Assembly: GCA_947626435.1 (NCBI GenBank)
Contig: CANQSB010000018.1
Location: 1 to 64,000 of the forward strand
Direction of reading: 5' to 3'
DNA from: an uncultured Lachnospiraceae bacterium
GTDB lineage: Bacteria > Bacillota > Clostridia > Lachnospirales > Lachnospiraceae
DNA: 64,000 nucleotides
Position 1 is the stretch's first letter; every line of letters starts with the position of its first letter. The notes under the pieces were generated by a model. The model was not told the origin of the DNA. It did not search any database and was given only the letters and a program-made list of their open reading frames with translations. The translations under genes and the position numbers were made by a program. Positions 1 through 8,805 of the stretch are shown piece after piece.

Positions 1-21
1 GAGAAACAGAAAGGAGTTGTT

Positions 22-1032
22 ATGTTGGCTAACAACGCATACGGTATTGATTTAGGTACCAGGACAATCAAAATCTACAATTCGCACAGTGATAACGTTA
101 CAGTAGAAAAAAATATGATAGCTATCGAGGACAAGAAAAATCTTTTTGCATACGGTGATTCAGCATTTGATATGTTTGAAAAAGCGCCGTCAAATATCGA
201 AATTTCCTATCCGCTCTGTAATGGAGTAATAGCGGATATAAAAAATATGCAGATGCTTTTGAGGAACTTTATTCTTGACAGCTGCAAGGGGGCGCTTAAG
301 CCTGCCGAGTTTTACATCGCGGTGCCCTCGGATGTCACAGCCGTTGAAAAGAGGGCGTTTTCAGACCTGGTAAAGGACGCCAATATAAAGGCGAAAAAGA
401 TAATGCGCGTCGAAAAAGCGGTAGCCGACGGCCTTGGCCTTGACATAGACGTCAAAAACGCGCAGGGCATTCTGGTGGTAAATGTAGGCTTCCACACTAC
501 AGAAATATCAATCCTTTCGCTTGGAGGCATAGTGCTTAGCAGGCTCATAAAGGTAGGCGGGCAGAAATTTGACGAGTCAATCAAAAATGCTATCCGCAAG
601 GAGTTCAGCCTTATAGTAGGCAGCAAGACGGCGGAAGCGGTAAAAATATCGCTGCGCGAGCTCGAGGAGGAGAACAAGGGCGCTATCGTATACGGCCGCG
701 ACATCGTGACAGGGCTTCCCATGGAAAAGGAAATACCTACTGATTTAGTCAGCGAATGTATGCTTGAAAACTTTAACGTAATCATAGACAATATCCGCGT
801 TATCCTGGAGAGGACTCCGCCTGAGCTTTCAGCCGACATATTCAGGCGCGGAGTGTACCTTACGGGAGGCGCGTCGCAGGTGGCGCATCTTGCGGAGCTT
901 ATCGCAAAGGGCACAGGCTTGAGGGTGAATGTCAGCGAAAATCCCGTATCGGGCGTAGCATTGGGACTTGCCAAGATAATCAAAGATGACAATTACAAAT
1001 CAGTCGCTTATTTAGAAGGAACGGGGCGCTGA
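22..1032 (+). CDS. mreB: MreB, actin-like rod-shape protein
   Basis: Bacterial actin homologue that forms membrane-associated filaments directing lateral wall synthesis. The 336-residue protein has the actin-fold phosphate-1 motif GIDLGTRTIK near residues 8-17, a second phosphate loop in the middle (VVNVGFHTTEIS), and the adenosine-loop motif YLTGGASQ near residue 280. Length fits MreB/MreBH. The start is set by AAGGAG about 8 nt upstream. It is followed by mreC after 5 nt and then mreD, PBP2 and rodA, the classical elongasome order. Upstream control lies outside the window. Confidence 0.93.
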   Translation: MLANNAYGIDLGTRTIKIYNSHSDNVTVEKNMIAIEDKKNLFAYGDSAFDMFEKAPSNIEISYPLCNGVIADIKNMQMLLRNFILDSCKGALKPAEFYIAVPSDVTAVEKRAFSDLVKDANIKAKKIMRVEKAVADGLGLDIDVKNAQGILVVNVGFHTTEISILSLGGIVLSRLIKVGGQKFDESIKNAIRKEFSLIVGSKTAEAVKISLRELEEENKGAIVYGRDIVTGLPMEKEIPTDLVSECMLENFNVIIDNIRVILERTPPELSADIFRRGVYLTGGASQVAHLAELIAKGTGLRVNVSENPVSGVALGLAKIIKDDNYKSVAYLEGTGR

Positions 1033-1037
1033 TACAG

Positions 1038-1910
1038 ATGAGTCCGGTAGTAAAAAGAAAGAGAAAGAAATTCTCTATACCAAGCAAATATCTGCTTTTG
1101 ATTTTGACCTGCGTGTGCGTATCACTTATGGCAATAACTTTTTTTACAGAATATTCGCCGTCAACCGTCAACAGGCTGGCAGGCTATATCATCGTACCGT
1201 TTCAGGAAGGCGTAAGCCGCGTCGGTACTTGGATTTCTGTAAGAGTGGACGAGCTTGGCGAGCTGAGGGTGGTGCTTCAGGAAAATCAAGAGCTCAAACA
1301 GCAGATAGCAGACCTTACAGTGGAGAACACGCAGCTTCAGCAGGATAAGTACGAGCTTAACAATCTCCGCGAGCTGTACCAGCTTGATACGCAATACAGC
1401 GGCTATGACAAGGTGGGTGCGCGTGTGATAGCGCGTGACAGCGGCAACTGGTTTCATGCCTTTACAATAGACAAGGGCACTGACGATGGACTGGCAATAG
1501 ATATGAATGTCATTGCGGGCGGCGGCCTCGTCGGCAGGATTGTTGACATAGGACCAAATTGGGCAAAGGTAAACGCTGTTATAAACGACGACTCAAACGT
1601 CAGCGGCATGGTGCTTGCAAGCTCGGATATACTTATGGTGACAGGTTCGCTGGAGCTTATGCAGAACGGCGTTATAGGCTTTGAGCAGCTTATAGATTCA
1701 AAGGAGCAGGTGGAGCTTGGCGACAAGGTGGTGACGTCAAACATCAGCGACAAATATCTGCCAAGTATTCTGATAGGCTATATCAGCGAAATAAACCGGG
1801 ACGCGAACAACATTACAAAATCGGGGACGATTACCCCAGCAGTTGATTTTGAGCATATAGAGGAGGTCTTGGTAATCCTCAAAACCAAGCAACAGGCTGG
1901 TAAGGAATAA
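1038..1910 (+). CDS. mreC: MreC, rod-shape scaffold protein
   Basis: Bitopic membrane protein that links MreB to the wall-synthesis enzymes. Seen here: a short basic cytoplasmic tail, one transmembrane helix at about residues 18-38 (LLLILTCVCVSLMAITFF), a heptad-rich coiled coil at about 75-115 (QENQELKQQIADL), then a beta-rich extracellular domain containing GLVGRIVDIGPNWAKV, typical of MreC. The length of 290 residues is normal. It lies 5 nt after mreB and 6 nt before mreD, so it is almost certainly cotranscribed. Confidence 0.92.
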   Translation: MSPVVKRKRKKFSIPSKYLLLILTCVCVSLMAITFFTEYSPSTVNRLAGYIIVPFQEGVSRVGTWISVRVDELGELRVVLQENQELKQQIADLTVENTQLQQDKYELNNLRELYQLDTQYSGYDKVGARVIARDSGNWFHAFTIDKGTDDGLAIDMNVIAGGGLVGRIVDIGPNWAKVNAVINDDSNVSGMVLASSDILMVTGSLELMQNGVIGFEQLIDSKEQVELGDKVVTSNISDKYLPSILIGYISEINRDANNITKSGTITPAVDFEHIEEVLVILKTKQQAGKE

Positions 1911-1916
1911 TAGTCA

Positions 1917-2444
1917 ATGAAAAGGAATATTATACTGTTTTTCGTTATATTTATAAGCTTTATCCTGCAGACCACTGTATTTCAGACCTTCAGCTTTGGC
2001 GGAATATCACCTAATCTGTTGATAATCGTTACCGCTTCATACGGCTTTATGTTTGACAAAAAATATGGCATGGTAGTAGGCTTTATATGCGGTTTTCTGA
2101 TGGATATATTTTACGGCAGCGGGGTGCTCGGTTTTTATGCGCTTATATATCTATACATAGGGGCGGCGAACGGCGCGTTTCATCAGATATTTTACCAGGA
2201 CGACATTAAGCTTCCGCTTGCGCTTATTACTGCAAGCGACTTTGTATATTCCTTTGTATGTTATGTGCTGCTTTTCCTGCTCAGGGGCAGGTTTTCGATA
2301 GGCTATTATTTCAGGAGTGTAATACTTCCTGAGATTGTATACACGATTTTAGTTACGGTATTTTTATATCCATGTATTCTGTTTTTGAACAGAAATGTGG
2401 AGGACATTGAGAGAGGTGACAACAGCATTGGTAAAAAGATTTAG
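1917..2444 (+). CDS. mreD: MreD, rod-shape membrane protein
   Basis: Small polytopic membrane protein of the elongasome. The 175-residue sequence is almost entirely hydrophobic, with about five predicted helices starting at FFVIFISFILQTTVFQ, plus the family-like segment GFICGFLMDIFYGSGVLGFYAL in the middle. The assignment rests on hydrophobic pattern, length and its place directly after mreC. Its 3' end overlaps the start of the PBP2 gene by about 17 nt if that gene starts at the TTG chosen below, which suggests translational coupling. Confidence 0.87.
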   Translation: MKRNIILFFVIFISFILQTTVFQTFSFGGISPNLLIIVTASYGFMFDKKYGMVVGFICGFLMDIFYGSGVLGFYALIYLYIGAANGAFHQIFYQDDIKLPLALITASDFVYSFVCYVLLFLLRGRFSIGYYFRSVILPEIVYTILVTVFLYPCILFLNRNVEDIERGDNSIGKKI

Positions 2445-5313
2445 GGAGGGTTTGCTCAATCTCATCACGTCAAGGCTTTTGCTGCTGTTTATCATCTTTA
2501 TCGCCATGGCGGTGGTTTTAGTCTACAGGCTCTTTGACCTGCAGATAGTCCATGGTCAGGAGTATCTTGACAATTTTGAGCTGATGATAGAAAAAGAGCG
2601 CGTCATATCGGGTACGAGAGGCAATATTTTTGACCGCAACGGTAATCTTCTGGCATACAATGAGCTTGCCTATTCAGTCACTATAGAAGACGTATTTGAG
2701 ACGACGACGGGGAGAAATGAAAAAATAAACACCACGCTCAAGCGCATTATCAAGATAATAGAGGACAGCGGCGACAATATTGACAGCTCCTTTAATATAA
2801 TAATCAATGAGGACGGCGATTATGCGTTCAATGTCGAGGGCACGAGGCTTCTGCGTTTCAAGGCGGACATCTACGGCAGGGCGACGATAGACAAGCTTCT
2901 GGTATCGGAAAAAATGGCGTCAGCCCAAGAAATCATAGATTATCTGTGCGGTACAAAGCGGTTTGAGATAGGCGAGTATGAGGTGCTTCCAAACGGCAAA
3001 AAGGGCGAAGAATTTTATCCGGCAAAGGGATATACCAAAAAGGAGGCTCTACAGGTTGCGTCCATACGCTACCAGATGAGCCTGAACGGCTACCAGAAAT
3101 ATATCCCTACCACGATAGCGACGGACGTATCGCTTGAAACAGTCGCCGTCATCATGGAAAACGCCAGTGAGCTTACGGGCATTTCCATAAAGGAGGATAC
3201 CATAAGGCGGTATAATTACCCTTATTATTTTTCGCATATACTTGGTTATACGGGCAGGATAGACACAAACGAGCTTGCTACGCTTTCAGAGCAGAGTGAC
3301 AGCTATACGTCAAACGACATAGTGGGAAAAAGCGGCATAGAGCAGGTGATGGAGCTTGAACTTCAGGGAAAAAAGGGTTCCGAGACAATATATGTAAACA
3401 ATCTTGGAAAAGTGATAGAAGCTACGGATTATGTCGAACCGCAGGCGGGCAATGACCTTTACCTTACGATAGATAAAAATCTTCAGGTGGCGATTTACAA
3501 CATACTTGAGCAGAAAATCGCGGGCATTGTGGTTTCCAAAATCCAAAACATATACAACTATGACCCGGCAACGGCGTCGTCCCGAAGCAATATCATCATA
3601 CCGATTGACGACGTATATTTTGCCCTGTTCAACAATAACATAATAGATTTCAACCATTTTTCAAGCGAGGACGCATACGATACCGAAAAAGAGGTGTACC
3701 TGACATACATTGCCAAGCGTGAAGAGGTGCTTGCAAAGCTGAGAAGCGAGCTTTCGACAGAAAAGACTCCATATGACAAGCTCACAAAGGAATACCAGAA
3801 TTATGAAAGCTACATCGTGTCAATGCTTACGGATAAGGGAGTGCTGTTAAGCTCGGAGATAAATCAGGAGGACGCGGCATATATAGCATGGACGCAGGAC
3901 AAAAGCATAAGCCTCAATGAATATTTGACTTATGCGATTTCACAAAACTGGATTGACATTACGAAGCTCACTGTCAATTCGCAGTATTCTGACTCGACGG
4001 AGGTCCTTGACAGCATAATCAACTTCATAATAGAAAATCTGCAGGACAATACGCAGTTTACGAAGCGTCTTTATAAGTATATGATAAGCTCGCAGACTGT
4101 CACAGGCAGGCAGGTATGCCTCATACTCTGGGAGCAGGACTTGGTAAGCGTCGATGAGAGTAGAATTGACATACTTAAAAACAACAGCAATAATTTAAAC
4201 GCATATAATTTTATGCTGGATATGATTAAAAATCTGCAGATAACGCCCGCGCAGCTTGCGCTTGACCCATGCCGCGGCTCGTGCGTCGTCACTGACGTAA
4301 ATACGGGCGAGGTGCTTGCGCTTGTGTCATATCCGGGGTATGACATAAATAAGATGGCAAACGGGGCAGATTCAGAGTACCTTTCGAGGATTTATAACGA
4401 TTTGTCCACACCGATATGGTGTGCCGCCACGCAGGAGAGGACAGCCCCCGGCTCTACGTTTAAGATTGTTTCGGCGGTGGCTGCGATAGAGGAAGGCGTA
4501 GTGTCCTCCTTGGGAGAAACTATCATGTGTACGGGCGTATTTGACAAGCTTGCGCCGACAATACAAAGATGCTGGATAGCGCCGGGCGCTCATGGCAGAA
4601 TGAATCTGTCAAACGCGATAGCGAATTCGTGCAATATGTATTTTTACGAGGTTGGCTACAGGCTCAGTCAGGACGGCACAGGCTACAACAGCAGCTACGG
4701 ACTTTCAAGGCTTAAAAAATATGCGGATATGTTTGGACTGACGGAGCATTCCGGGGTAGAGATAACAGAGTCAGATTCACAATTTTCTACGGAGTTGCCG
4801 GTTTCTTCTGCTATCGGTCAGGGTACAAACTCGTACACGACTGTGGCGCTTGCAAGATATGTCACAGCCGTCGCAAACAGCGGGACAGTATATGAGCTGA
4901 GTATTTTGGACAAGCTTACAGATTCGCAGGGAAATGTAATAGAGGATTTTACGCCGGATATCAGAAATGAGATACAGCTTGACAGCAGCCTGTGGAATGC
5001 CATACACACAGGCATGCGCAATGTAGTGGAAGCAAAGGCTTCATATAACAACCTCGGCGTGAACGTCGCGGGCAAGACAGGGACGGCTCAGGAGAGTCAG
5101 CTGCGCCCCAACCACGCGCTCTTTATCAGCTATGCACCCTATGAAAATCCGGATATATCAGTGACCGTCCGCATCATGTTCGGTTACAATTCGGATTATG
5201 CGGCACAGACTGCAAGGGATGTATATAAATATTATTACAATTTGGAAGCGGAGGAGGATCTTCTCACAGGTACAGCAGAGATGCCCGAAGCCGTAAGTGC
5301 GGCGGGAGATTAA
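2428..5313 (+). CDS. mrdA: Class B penicillin-binding protein 2 with large insertion
   Basis: Monofunctional D,D-transpeptidase that cross-links peptidoglycan during elongation. Visible parts: N-terminal membrane helix (LLLLFIIFIAMAVVLVYRLF), dimerisation domain with RGNIFDRNGNLLAYNE, and transpeptidase motifs STFK (about S676), SCN (about S734) and KTGT (about K882). I chose the TTG at 2428 because GAGAGGTGA lies about 8 nt upstream; an in-frame ATG at 2395 is the alternative. At about 961 residues it is far longer than the usual 600-720. The excess is one helical block of about 240 residues between LYLTIDKNLQ and GEVLALVSYPGYD. It sits after mreD and before minC and is probably the partner of the downstream rodA. 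Confidence 0.9.
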   Translation: MVKRFREGLLNLITSRLLLLFIIFIAMAVVLVYRLFDLQIVHGQEYLDNFELMIEKERVISGTRGNIFDRNGNLLAYNELAYSVTIEDVFETTTGRNEKINTTLKRIIKIIEDSGDNIDSSFNIIINEDGDYAFNVEGTRLLRFKADIYGRATIDKLLVSEKMASAQEIIDYLCGTKRFEIGEYEVLPNGKKGEEFYPAKGYTKKEALQVASIRYQMSLNGYQKYIPTTIATDVSLETVAVIMENASELTGISIKEDTIRRYNYPYYFSHILGYTGRIDTNELATLSEQSDSYTSNDIVGKSGIEQVMELELQGKKGSETIYVNNLGKVIEATDYVEPQAGNDLYLTIDKNLQVAIYNILEQKIAGIVVSKIQNIYNYDPATASSRSNIIIPIDDVYFALFNNNIIDFNHFSSEDAYDTEKEVYLTYIAKREEVLAKLRSELSTEKTPYDKLTKEYQNYESYIVSMLTDKGVLLSSEINQEDAAYIAWTQDKSISLNEYLTYAISQNWIDITKLTVNSQYSDSTEVLDSIINFIIENLQDNTQFTKRLYKYMISSQTVTGRQVCLILWEQDLVSVDESRIDILKNNSNNLNAYNFMLDMIKNLQITPAQLALDPCRGSCVVTDVNTGEVLALVSYPGYDINKMANGADSEYLSRIYNDLSTPIWCAATQERTAPGSTFKIVSAVAAIEEGVVSSLGETIMCTGVFDKLAPTIQRCWIAPGAHGRMNLSNAIANSCNMYFYEVGYRLSQDGTGYNSSYGLSRLKKYADMFGLTEHSGVEITESDSQFSTELPVSSAIGQGTNSYTTVALARYVTAVANSGTVYELSILDKLTDSQGNVIEDFTPDIRNEIQLDSSLWNAIHTGMRNVVEAKASYNNLGVNVAGKTGTAQESQLRPNHALFISYAPYENPDISVTVRIMFGYNSDYAAQTARDVYKYYYNLEAEEDLLTGTAEMPEAVSAAGD

Positions 5314-5336
5314 ATCAGCACAAAAAAGGAGCAAAT

Positions 5337-6017
5337 GTGAAAAATCCGGTTATTTTAAAGCGTTTTGAGAGCGGCATAGCCGTAGTGATGGATGACACAA
5401 TTCCATATGAGGACTTGCTTGCGGCAGTTGCGGGCAAATTCAGCGCATCGGCGGATTTCTTTAAGGATGCGTCCGTAGCAATCTCGCTGGAGGGGCGCGA
5501 GCTGTCTGAAAAGCAGGAGCGAGAGATACTGGATGTCATTACACAGAACTCGCATTTAAAGGTACTATGCCTTATGAGCAGGGATGAGGAAAGGAACGTC
5601 AAGTTCCTTGGCATACAGAACAATCTGACAACTCAGTTTCAGAAGGATGAAAACTGTGGACAATTTTATAAGGGTACTTTAAAAAACGGTCAAAGCATTG
5701 AGACGGACAGCAGCATCACAATTATAGGAGATGTATATGAAGGGTGCGGTGTATACTCGACAAAGGACATAGTTATTATAGGTACTCTTGCGGGAGAGGC
5801 TTATGCCGGAGTAGGAGGCGACAGAAATCACATTATAGCGGCGCTTGAAATGTGTCCAAGCTCGCTGCGCATAGGCGATTGTACATATAAGCCCGAACGC
5901 GTGCGTCATTCGGTTTGGAAACCAAAGCCAAAGCCTGTGCCCATGCTTGCGTATGAGGACGGCATGAGGATACTGGTAAAGCCCATTACAAAAGAATTGC
6001 TTAACAGCATTTTATAA
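5337..6017 (+). CDS. minC: MinC, septum-site inhibitor
   Basis: FtsZ-polymerisation antagonist that blocks polar division when brought to the membrane by MinD. The 226-residue protein has an N-terminal domain (about 1-95) and a C-terminal beta-helix domain (about 105-205) with the repeated strand pattern of MinC (GDVYEGCGVYSTKDIVIIGTL, AYAGVGGDRNHII). Start is GTG at 5337 with AAAAGGAG 6 nt upstream; the nearby ATG at 5335 runs straight into a stop. It is followed by minD after 20 nt. Confidence 0.9.
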   Translation: MKNPVILKRFESGIAVVMDDTIPYEDLLAAVAGKFSASADFFKDASVAISLEGRELSEKQEREILDVITQNSHLKVLCLMSRDEERNVKFLGIQNNLTTQFQKDENCGQFYKGTLKNGQSIETDSSITIIGDVYEGCGVYSTKDIVIIGTLAGEAYAGVGGDRNHIIAALEMCPSSLRIGDCTYKPERVRHSVWKPKPKPVPMLAYEDGMRILVKPITKELLNSIL

Positions 6018-6037
6018 AAAAGTAATGGAGGGTTCCT

Positions 6038-6850
6038 ATGAGTGAAGTAATTGTTGTTACGTCAGGTAAAGGCGGTGTAGGCAAGACCACTACATCAGCA
6101 AACGTAGGAACAGGTCTGGCACAGATGGGCAAAAGCGTGGTTTTGATTGACGCGGATATAGGGCTTAGAAACCTTGACGTGGTTATGGGACTTGAAAACA
6201 GGATTGTATACAATCTCGTGGACGTCATCGAGGGAAACTGCCGTCTGAAACAAGCGTTAATCAAGGATAAACGCCATACAGGGCTTTATCTTATGCCCGC
6301 GGCTCAGACAAGAGATAAAAACTGCATTACGCCACAGCAGATGGTGAAGCTTATAGAAAGCCTAAGGACGCAGTTTGACTACATAATACTGGACTGTCCC
6401 GCAGGCATAGAGCAGGGCTTCCAAAACGCGATAGCGGGCGCAGACCATGCCATAGTGGTGACTACCCCCGAAGTGTCCGCGATACGCGATGCAGACAGGA
6501 TTATAGGGCTTTTGGAGGCAAACGAGATAAAGAAGGTCGACTTGGTCGTAAACAGGCTGCGTCAGGATTTGGTACGGCGCGGAGAGATGATGACGGTCGA
6601 GGACGTGCTTGACATACTGGGGCTGCCGCTCCTCGGCGTCGTGCCCGATGATGAAAACGTAGTGATTGCCACCAATCAGGGAGAGCCGCTGGTTGGCAAG
6701 GATAATATGGCGGGACAGGCGTTTTATAACATATGCCGTCGTCTTGAGGGTAAGGAGGTTCCTTTTATGGAGCTTGGAAAGCCGGCATCCATCTGGACGC
6801 GCTTTGCAGGCTTATTTAGAAAAAACAGTCTACAGGAGGAGCGGGCATGA
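6038..6850 (+). CDS. minD: MinD, septum-site ATPase
   Basis: Membrane-cycling ParA/MinD-type ATPase that recruits MinC and is stimulated by MinE. The deviant Walker A GKGGVGKTT is at residues 10-18, the switch motif VLIDADIGLRNLD follows, and Walker B-like IILDCPAG lies near residue 115. The C-terminus (WTRFAGLFRKNS) has the amphipathic, basic character of a MinD membrane-targeting helix. Length 270 is typical. The stop overlaps the minE start by 4 nt (ATGA). Confidence 0.95.
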   Translation: MSEVIVVTSGKGGVGKTTTSANVGTGLAQMGKSVVLIDADIGLRNLDVVMGLENRIVYNLVDVIEGNCRLKQALIKDKRHTGLYLMPAAQTRDKNCITPQQMVKLIESLRTQFDYIILDCPAGIEQGFQNAIAGADHAIVVTTPEVSAIRDADRIIGLLEANEIKKVDLVVNRLRQDLVRRGEMMTVEDVLDILGLPLLGVVPDDENVVIATNQGEPLVGKDNMAGQAFYNICRRLEGKEVPFMELGKPASIWTRFAGLFRKNSLQEERA

Positions 6851-7116
6851 AACTATTTTCGGTATTTAAACGCAAGAGTTCAAGGCAGGTTGCAAAGGAC
6901 AGGCTCAAAATTCTGCTTATCTCGGACAGGGTTAACTGCTCGCCCGAGATGATGGAGCTTATCAAAAACGATATTGCGCAGGTCATTTCAAAATACATGA
7001 AGATAGACGCGTCCAGCATGGAGATACAAATTTCAAAATCGGGAAATTCAGGCAGAAACGGCAAGATAATGCCGACGCTGTACGCGAATATTCCGATATT
7101 GGACTTAAAAAGTTAA
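6847..7116 (+). CDS. minE: MinE, topological specificity factor
   Basis: Activator of MinD ATPase that keeps the Min inhibitor away from midcell. The 89-residue product begins with a short basic segment (FSVFKRKSSRQVAKDRLKIL), resembling the MinE anti-MinCD and membrane-binding N-terminus, and continues with a small domain ending in ANIPILDLK. It overlaps minD by 4 nt, with GGAG just upstream inside minD. Position and length make the call firm. Confidence 0.93.
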   Translation: MKLFSVFKRKSSRQVAKDRLKILLISDRVNCSPEMMELIKNDIAQVISKYMKIDASSMEIQISKSGNSGRNGKIMPTLYANIPILDLKS

Positions 7117-7148
7117 ATAAACGGTAACAGGGACGGGAAAAAGGATTA

Positions 7149-8264
7149 ATGTTTAGAAATTACAGAGTCAGGGATTACGATTTCAAATTAATAATTATGA
7201 TGATTGCGATTACTGTCATAGGCGTTTTGGCTGTCGGCAGCGCGCGGGAGGACTTGCAGAATAAGCAGCTTCTCGGCTTTATAATGGGCTTGTTCATTAT
7301 GATTGTCATATCGTTCTTTGACTATTCCTTTTTCCTGCGCTTTTACTGGGTAATATATTTCTTTAATCTGTTTCTGCTGCTGATGGTAAGCATTTTCGGT
7401 GAAGTCGTAAACAATGCCCGGAGATGGCTTGAGGTCGGCGGCATCCAGTTCCAGCCGTCAGAGCTTACAAAGATTATGCTGATTTTGTTTTACGCGCAGT
7501 TTTTCCAGAAACGGAAAGAGAAGATAAACAGCTTTAAAAACATAGCGCTTACGCTGCTGCTACTTGTCCCGTCCATATATTTTATATACAATCAGCCCGA
7601 TATGTCCACAAGTATAGTAATAATGATAATATTTTGCGTGGTATGGTATGTAGGGGGGCTCAGTTACAAGATTATCCTGGGGACGCTCGCGGTGGCAGTT
7701 CCGACGATAATAATCCTCTTTGTAATGATACTGCAGCCAAACCAGACGTTGATAGGCGAATATCAGCAGGGACGAATACTTGCGTGGCTCTATCCCGACA
7801 GATACGCGCAGACTACGGCGTATCAGCAGACAAACGCCATCATGGCGATAGGCTCGGGACAGCTTTGGGGCAAAGGACTGAACAACAACATGATAAGCTC
7901 GGTAAAAAACGGCAATTTTATTTCCGAGCCGCAGACGGACTTCATATTTACGGTAGTCGGAGAGGAGCTTGGATTTGCGGGTGGCTGTGCCGTCGTGATA
8001 CTCCTGTTTCTTATCGCGCTTGAATGTCTTAGCGTCGCGCGTAAGGCGAAGGATTTGGCAGGTACGTGTATAGCGTCGGGCATGGCGGCGCTTGTAGGTT
8101 TTCAGGGTTTTGTAAATATAGCCGTAGCGACAGGCGTATTCCCCAATACTGGCGTGCCGCTTCCGTTTGTGAGCTATGGCTTGACTTCATTAGTCAGTCT
8201 GTATATCGGAATGGGATTTGTGCTTAATGTGCGTTTACAATGTGTGCGAAAGTATAACAATTAG
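7149..8264 (+). CDS. rodA: RodA/FtsW-type SEDS glycosyltransferase
   Basis: Polytopic SEDS protein, the peptidoglycan polymerase that works with a class B PBP. The 371-residue sequence has about ten hydrophobic helices and the family signatures ARRWLEVGGIQFQPSELTK (about residues 92-110) and FPNTGVPLPFVSYGLTSL near residue 335. Because the PBP2 gene and mreBCD lie in the same cluster, RodA is more likely than FtsW. It lies 32 nt after minE. An AT-rich self-complementary stretch follows the stop but has no clear terminator. Confidence 0.88.
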   Translation: MFRNYRVRDYDFKLIIMMIAITVIGVLAVGSAREDLQNKQLLGFIMGLFIMIVISFFDYSFFLRFYWVIYFFNLFLLLMVSIFGEVVNNARRWLEVGGIQFQPSELTKIMLILFYAQFFQKRKEKINSFKNIALTLLLLVPSIYFIYNQPDMSTSIVIMIIFCVVWYVGGLSYKIILGTLAVAVPTIIILFVMILQPNQTLIGEYQQGRILAWLYPDRYAQTTAYQQTNAIMAIGSGQLWGKGLNNNMISSVKNGNFISEPQTDFIFTVVGEELGFAGGCAVVILLFLIALECLSVARKAKDLAGTCIASGMAALVGFQGFVNIAVATGVFPNTGVPLPFVSYGLTSLVSLYIGMGFVLNVRLQCVRKYNN

Positions 8265-8412
8265 CAAAATTTAAGAATTTTGTGAAATTTTAACATTTTT
8301 TTATAGCTTTTTTCGCCCAAATAAGTTAAAATACATAATATATGATTGAAACGATATGGGAAGTGCAAAATTAAGCTATTTAATTATGCATAAAGAAATG
8401 GGGGAGTTTACA

Positions 8413-8805
8413 ATGAATATTGCTTTAATCGCACACGACGGCAAAAAAAAGCTTATGCAGAATTTTTGCATTGCGTACAGGGGAATTCTGAGCAAAAACG
8501 ATTTGTACGCCACAGGCACTACGGGACGGCTCATAGAGGAGGTTACAAACCTGAATATACACAAGTACCTCGCCGGGCATTTGGGCGGCGAACAGCAGAT
8601 ATGCGCGCAGATTGAGCACAATCAGATAGATTTGCTCATATTTTTGCGCGATCCTAATTCAAAGTCGCATGAGCCAGACATAAACAACGCGGTCAAGCTC
8701 TGCGATATACACAATATCCCCTTGGCAACAAACCTTGCCTCGGCGGAGCTTTTGATTAGGTCGCTTGACAGAGGAGATATGGATTGGCGTGAGATGTACA
8801 AATAA
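8413..8805 (+). CDS. mgsA: Methylglyoxal synthase
   Basis: Converts dihydroxyacetone phosphate to methylglyoxal and phosphate, a phosphate-recovering bypass of lower glycolysis. The 131-residue product starts NIALIAHDGKK and has the family motifs GTTGRLIEE, GHLGGEQQ and FLRDPNSKSHEPD, whose Asp and His are the expected catalytic residues. I start it at the ATG at 8413 with GGGGAG about 6 nt upstream; the open frame extends back to 8356 without a ribosome site. It is embedded between rodA and a D-Ala-D-Ala carboxypeptidase, an unexpected setting for a metabolic enzyme. Confidence 0.92.
   Translation: MNIALIAHDGKKKLMQNFCIAYRGILSKNDLYATGTTGRLIEEVTNLNIHKYLAGHLGGEQQICAQIEHNQIDLLIFLRDPNSKSHEPDINNAVKLCDIHNIPLATNLASAELLIRSLDRGDMDWREMYK

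Noticed and set aside
312-992. 226-codon ORF antisense to mreB and similar long antisense frames (for example 34642-35448, 55683-56510)
   Set aside because: They are shadows of strongly conserved genes on the other strand, with Ser/Thr-rich or Arg/Tyr-rich compositions typical of reverse frames.
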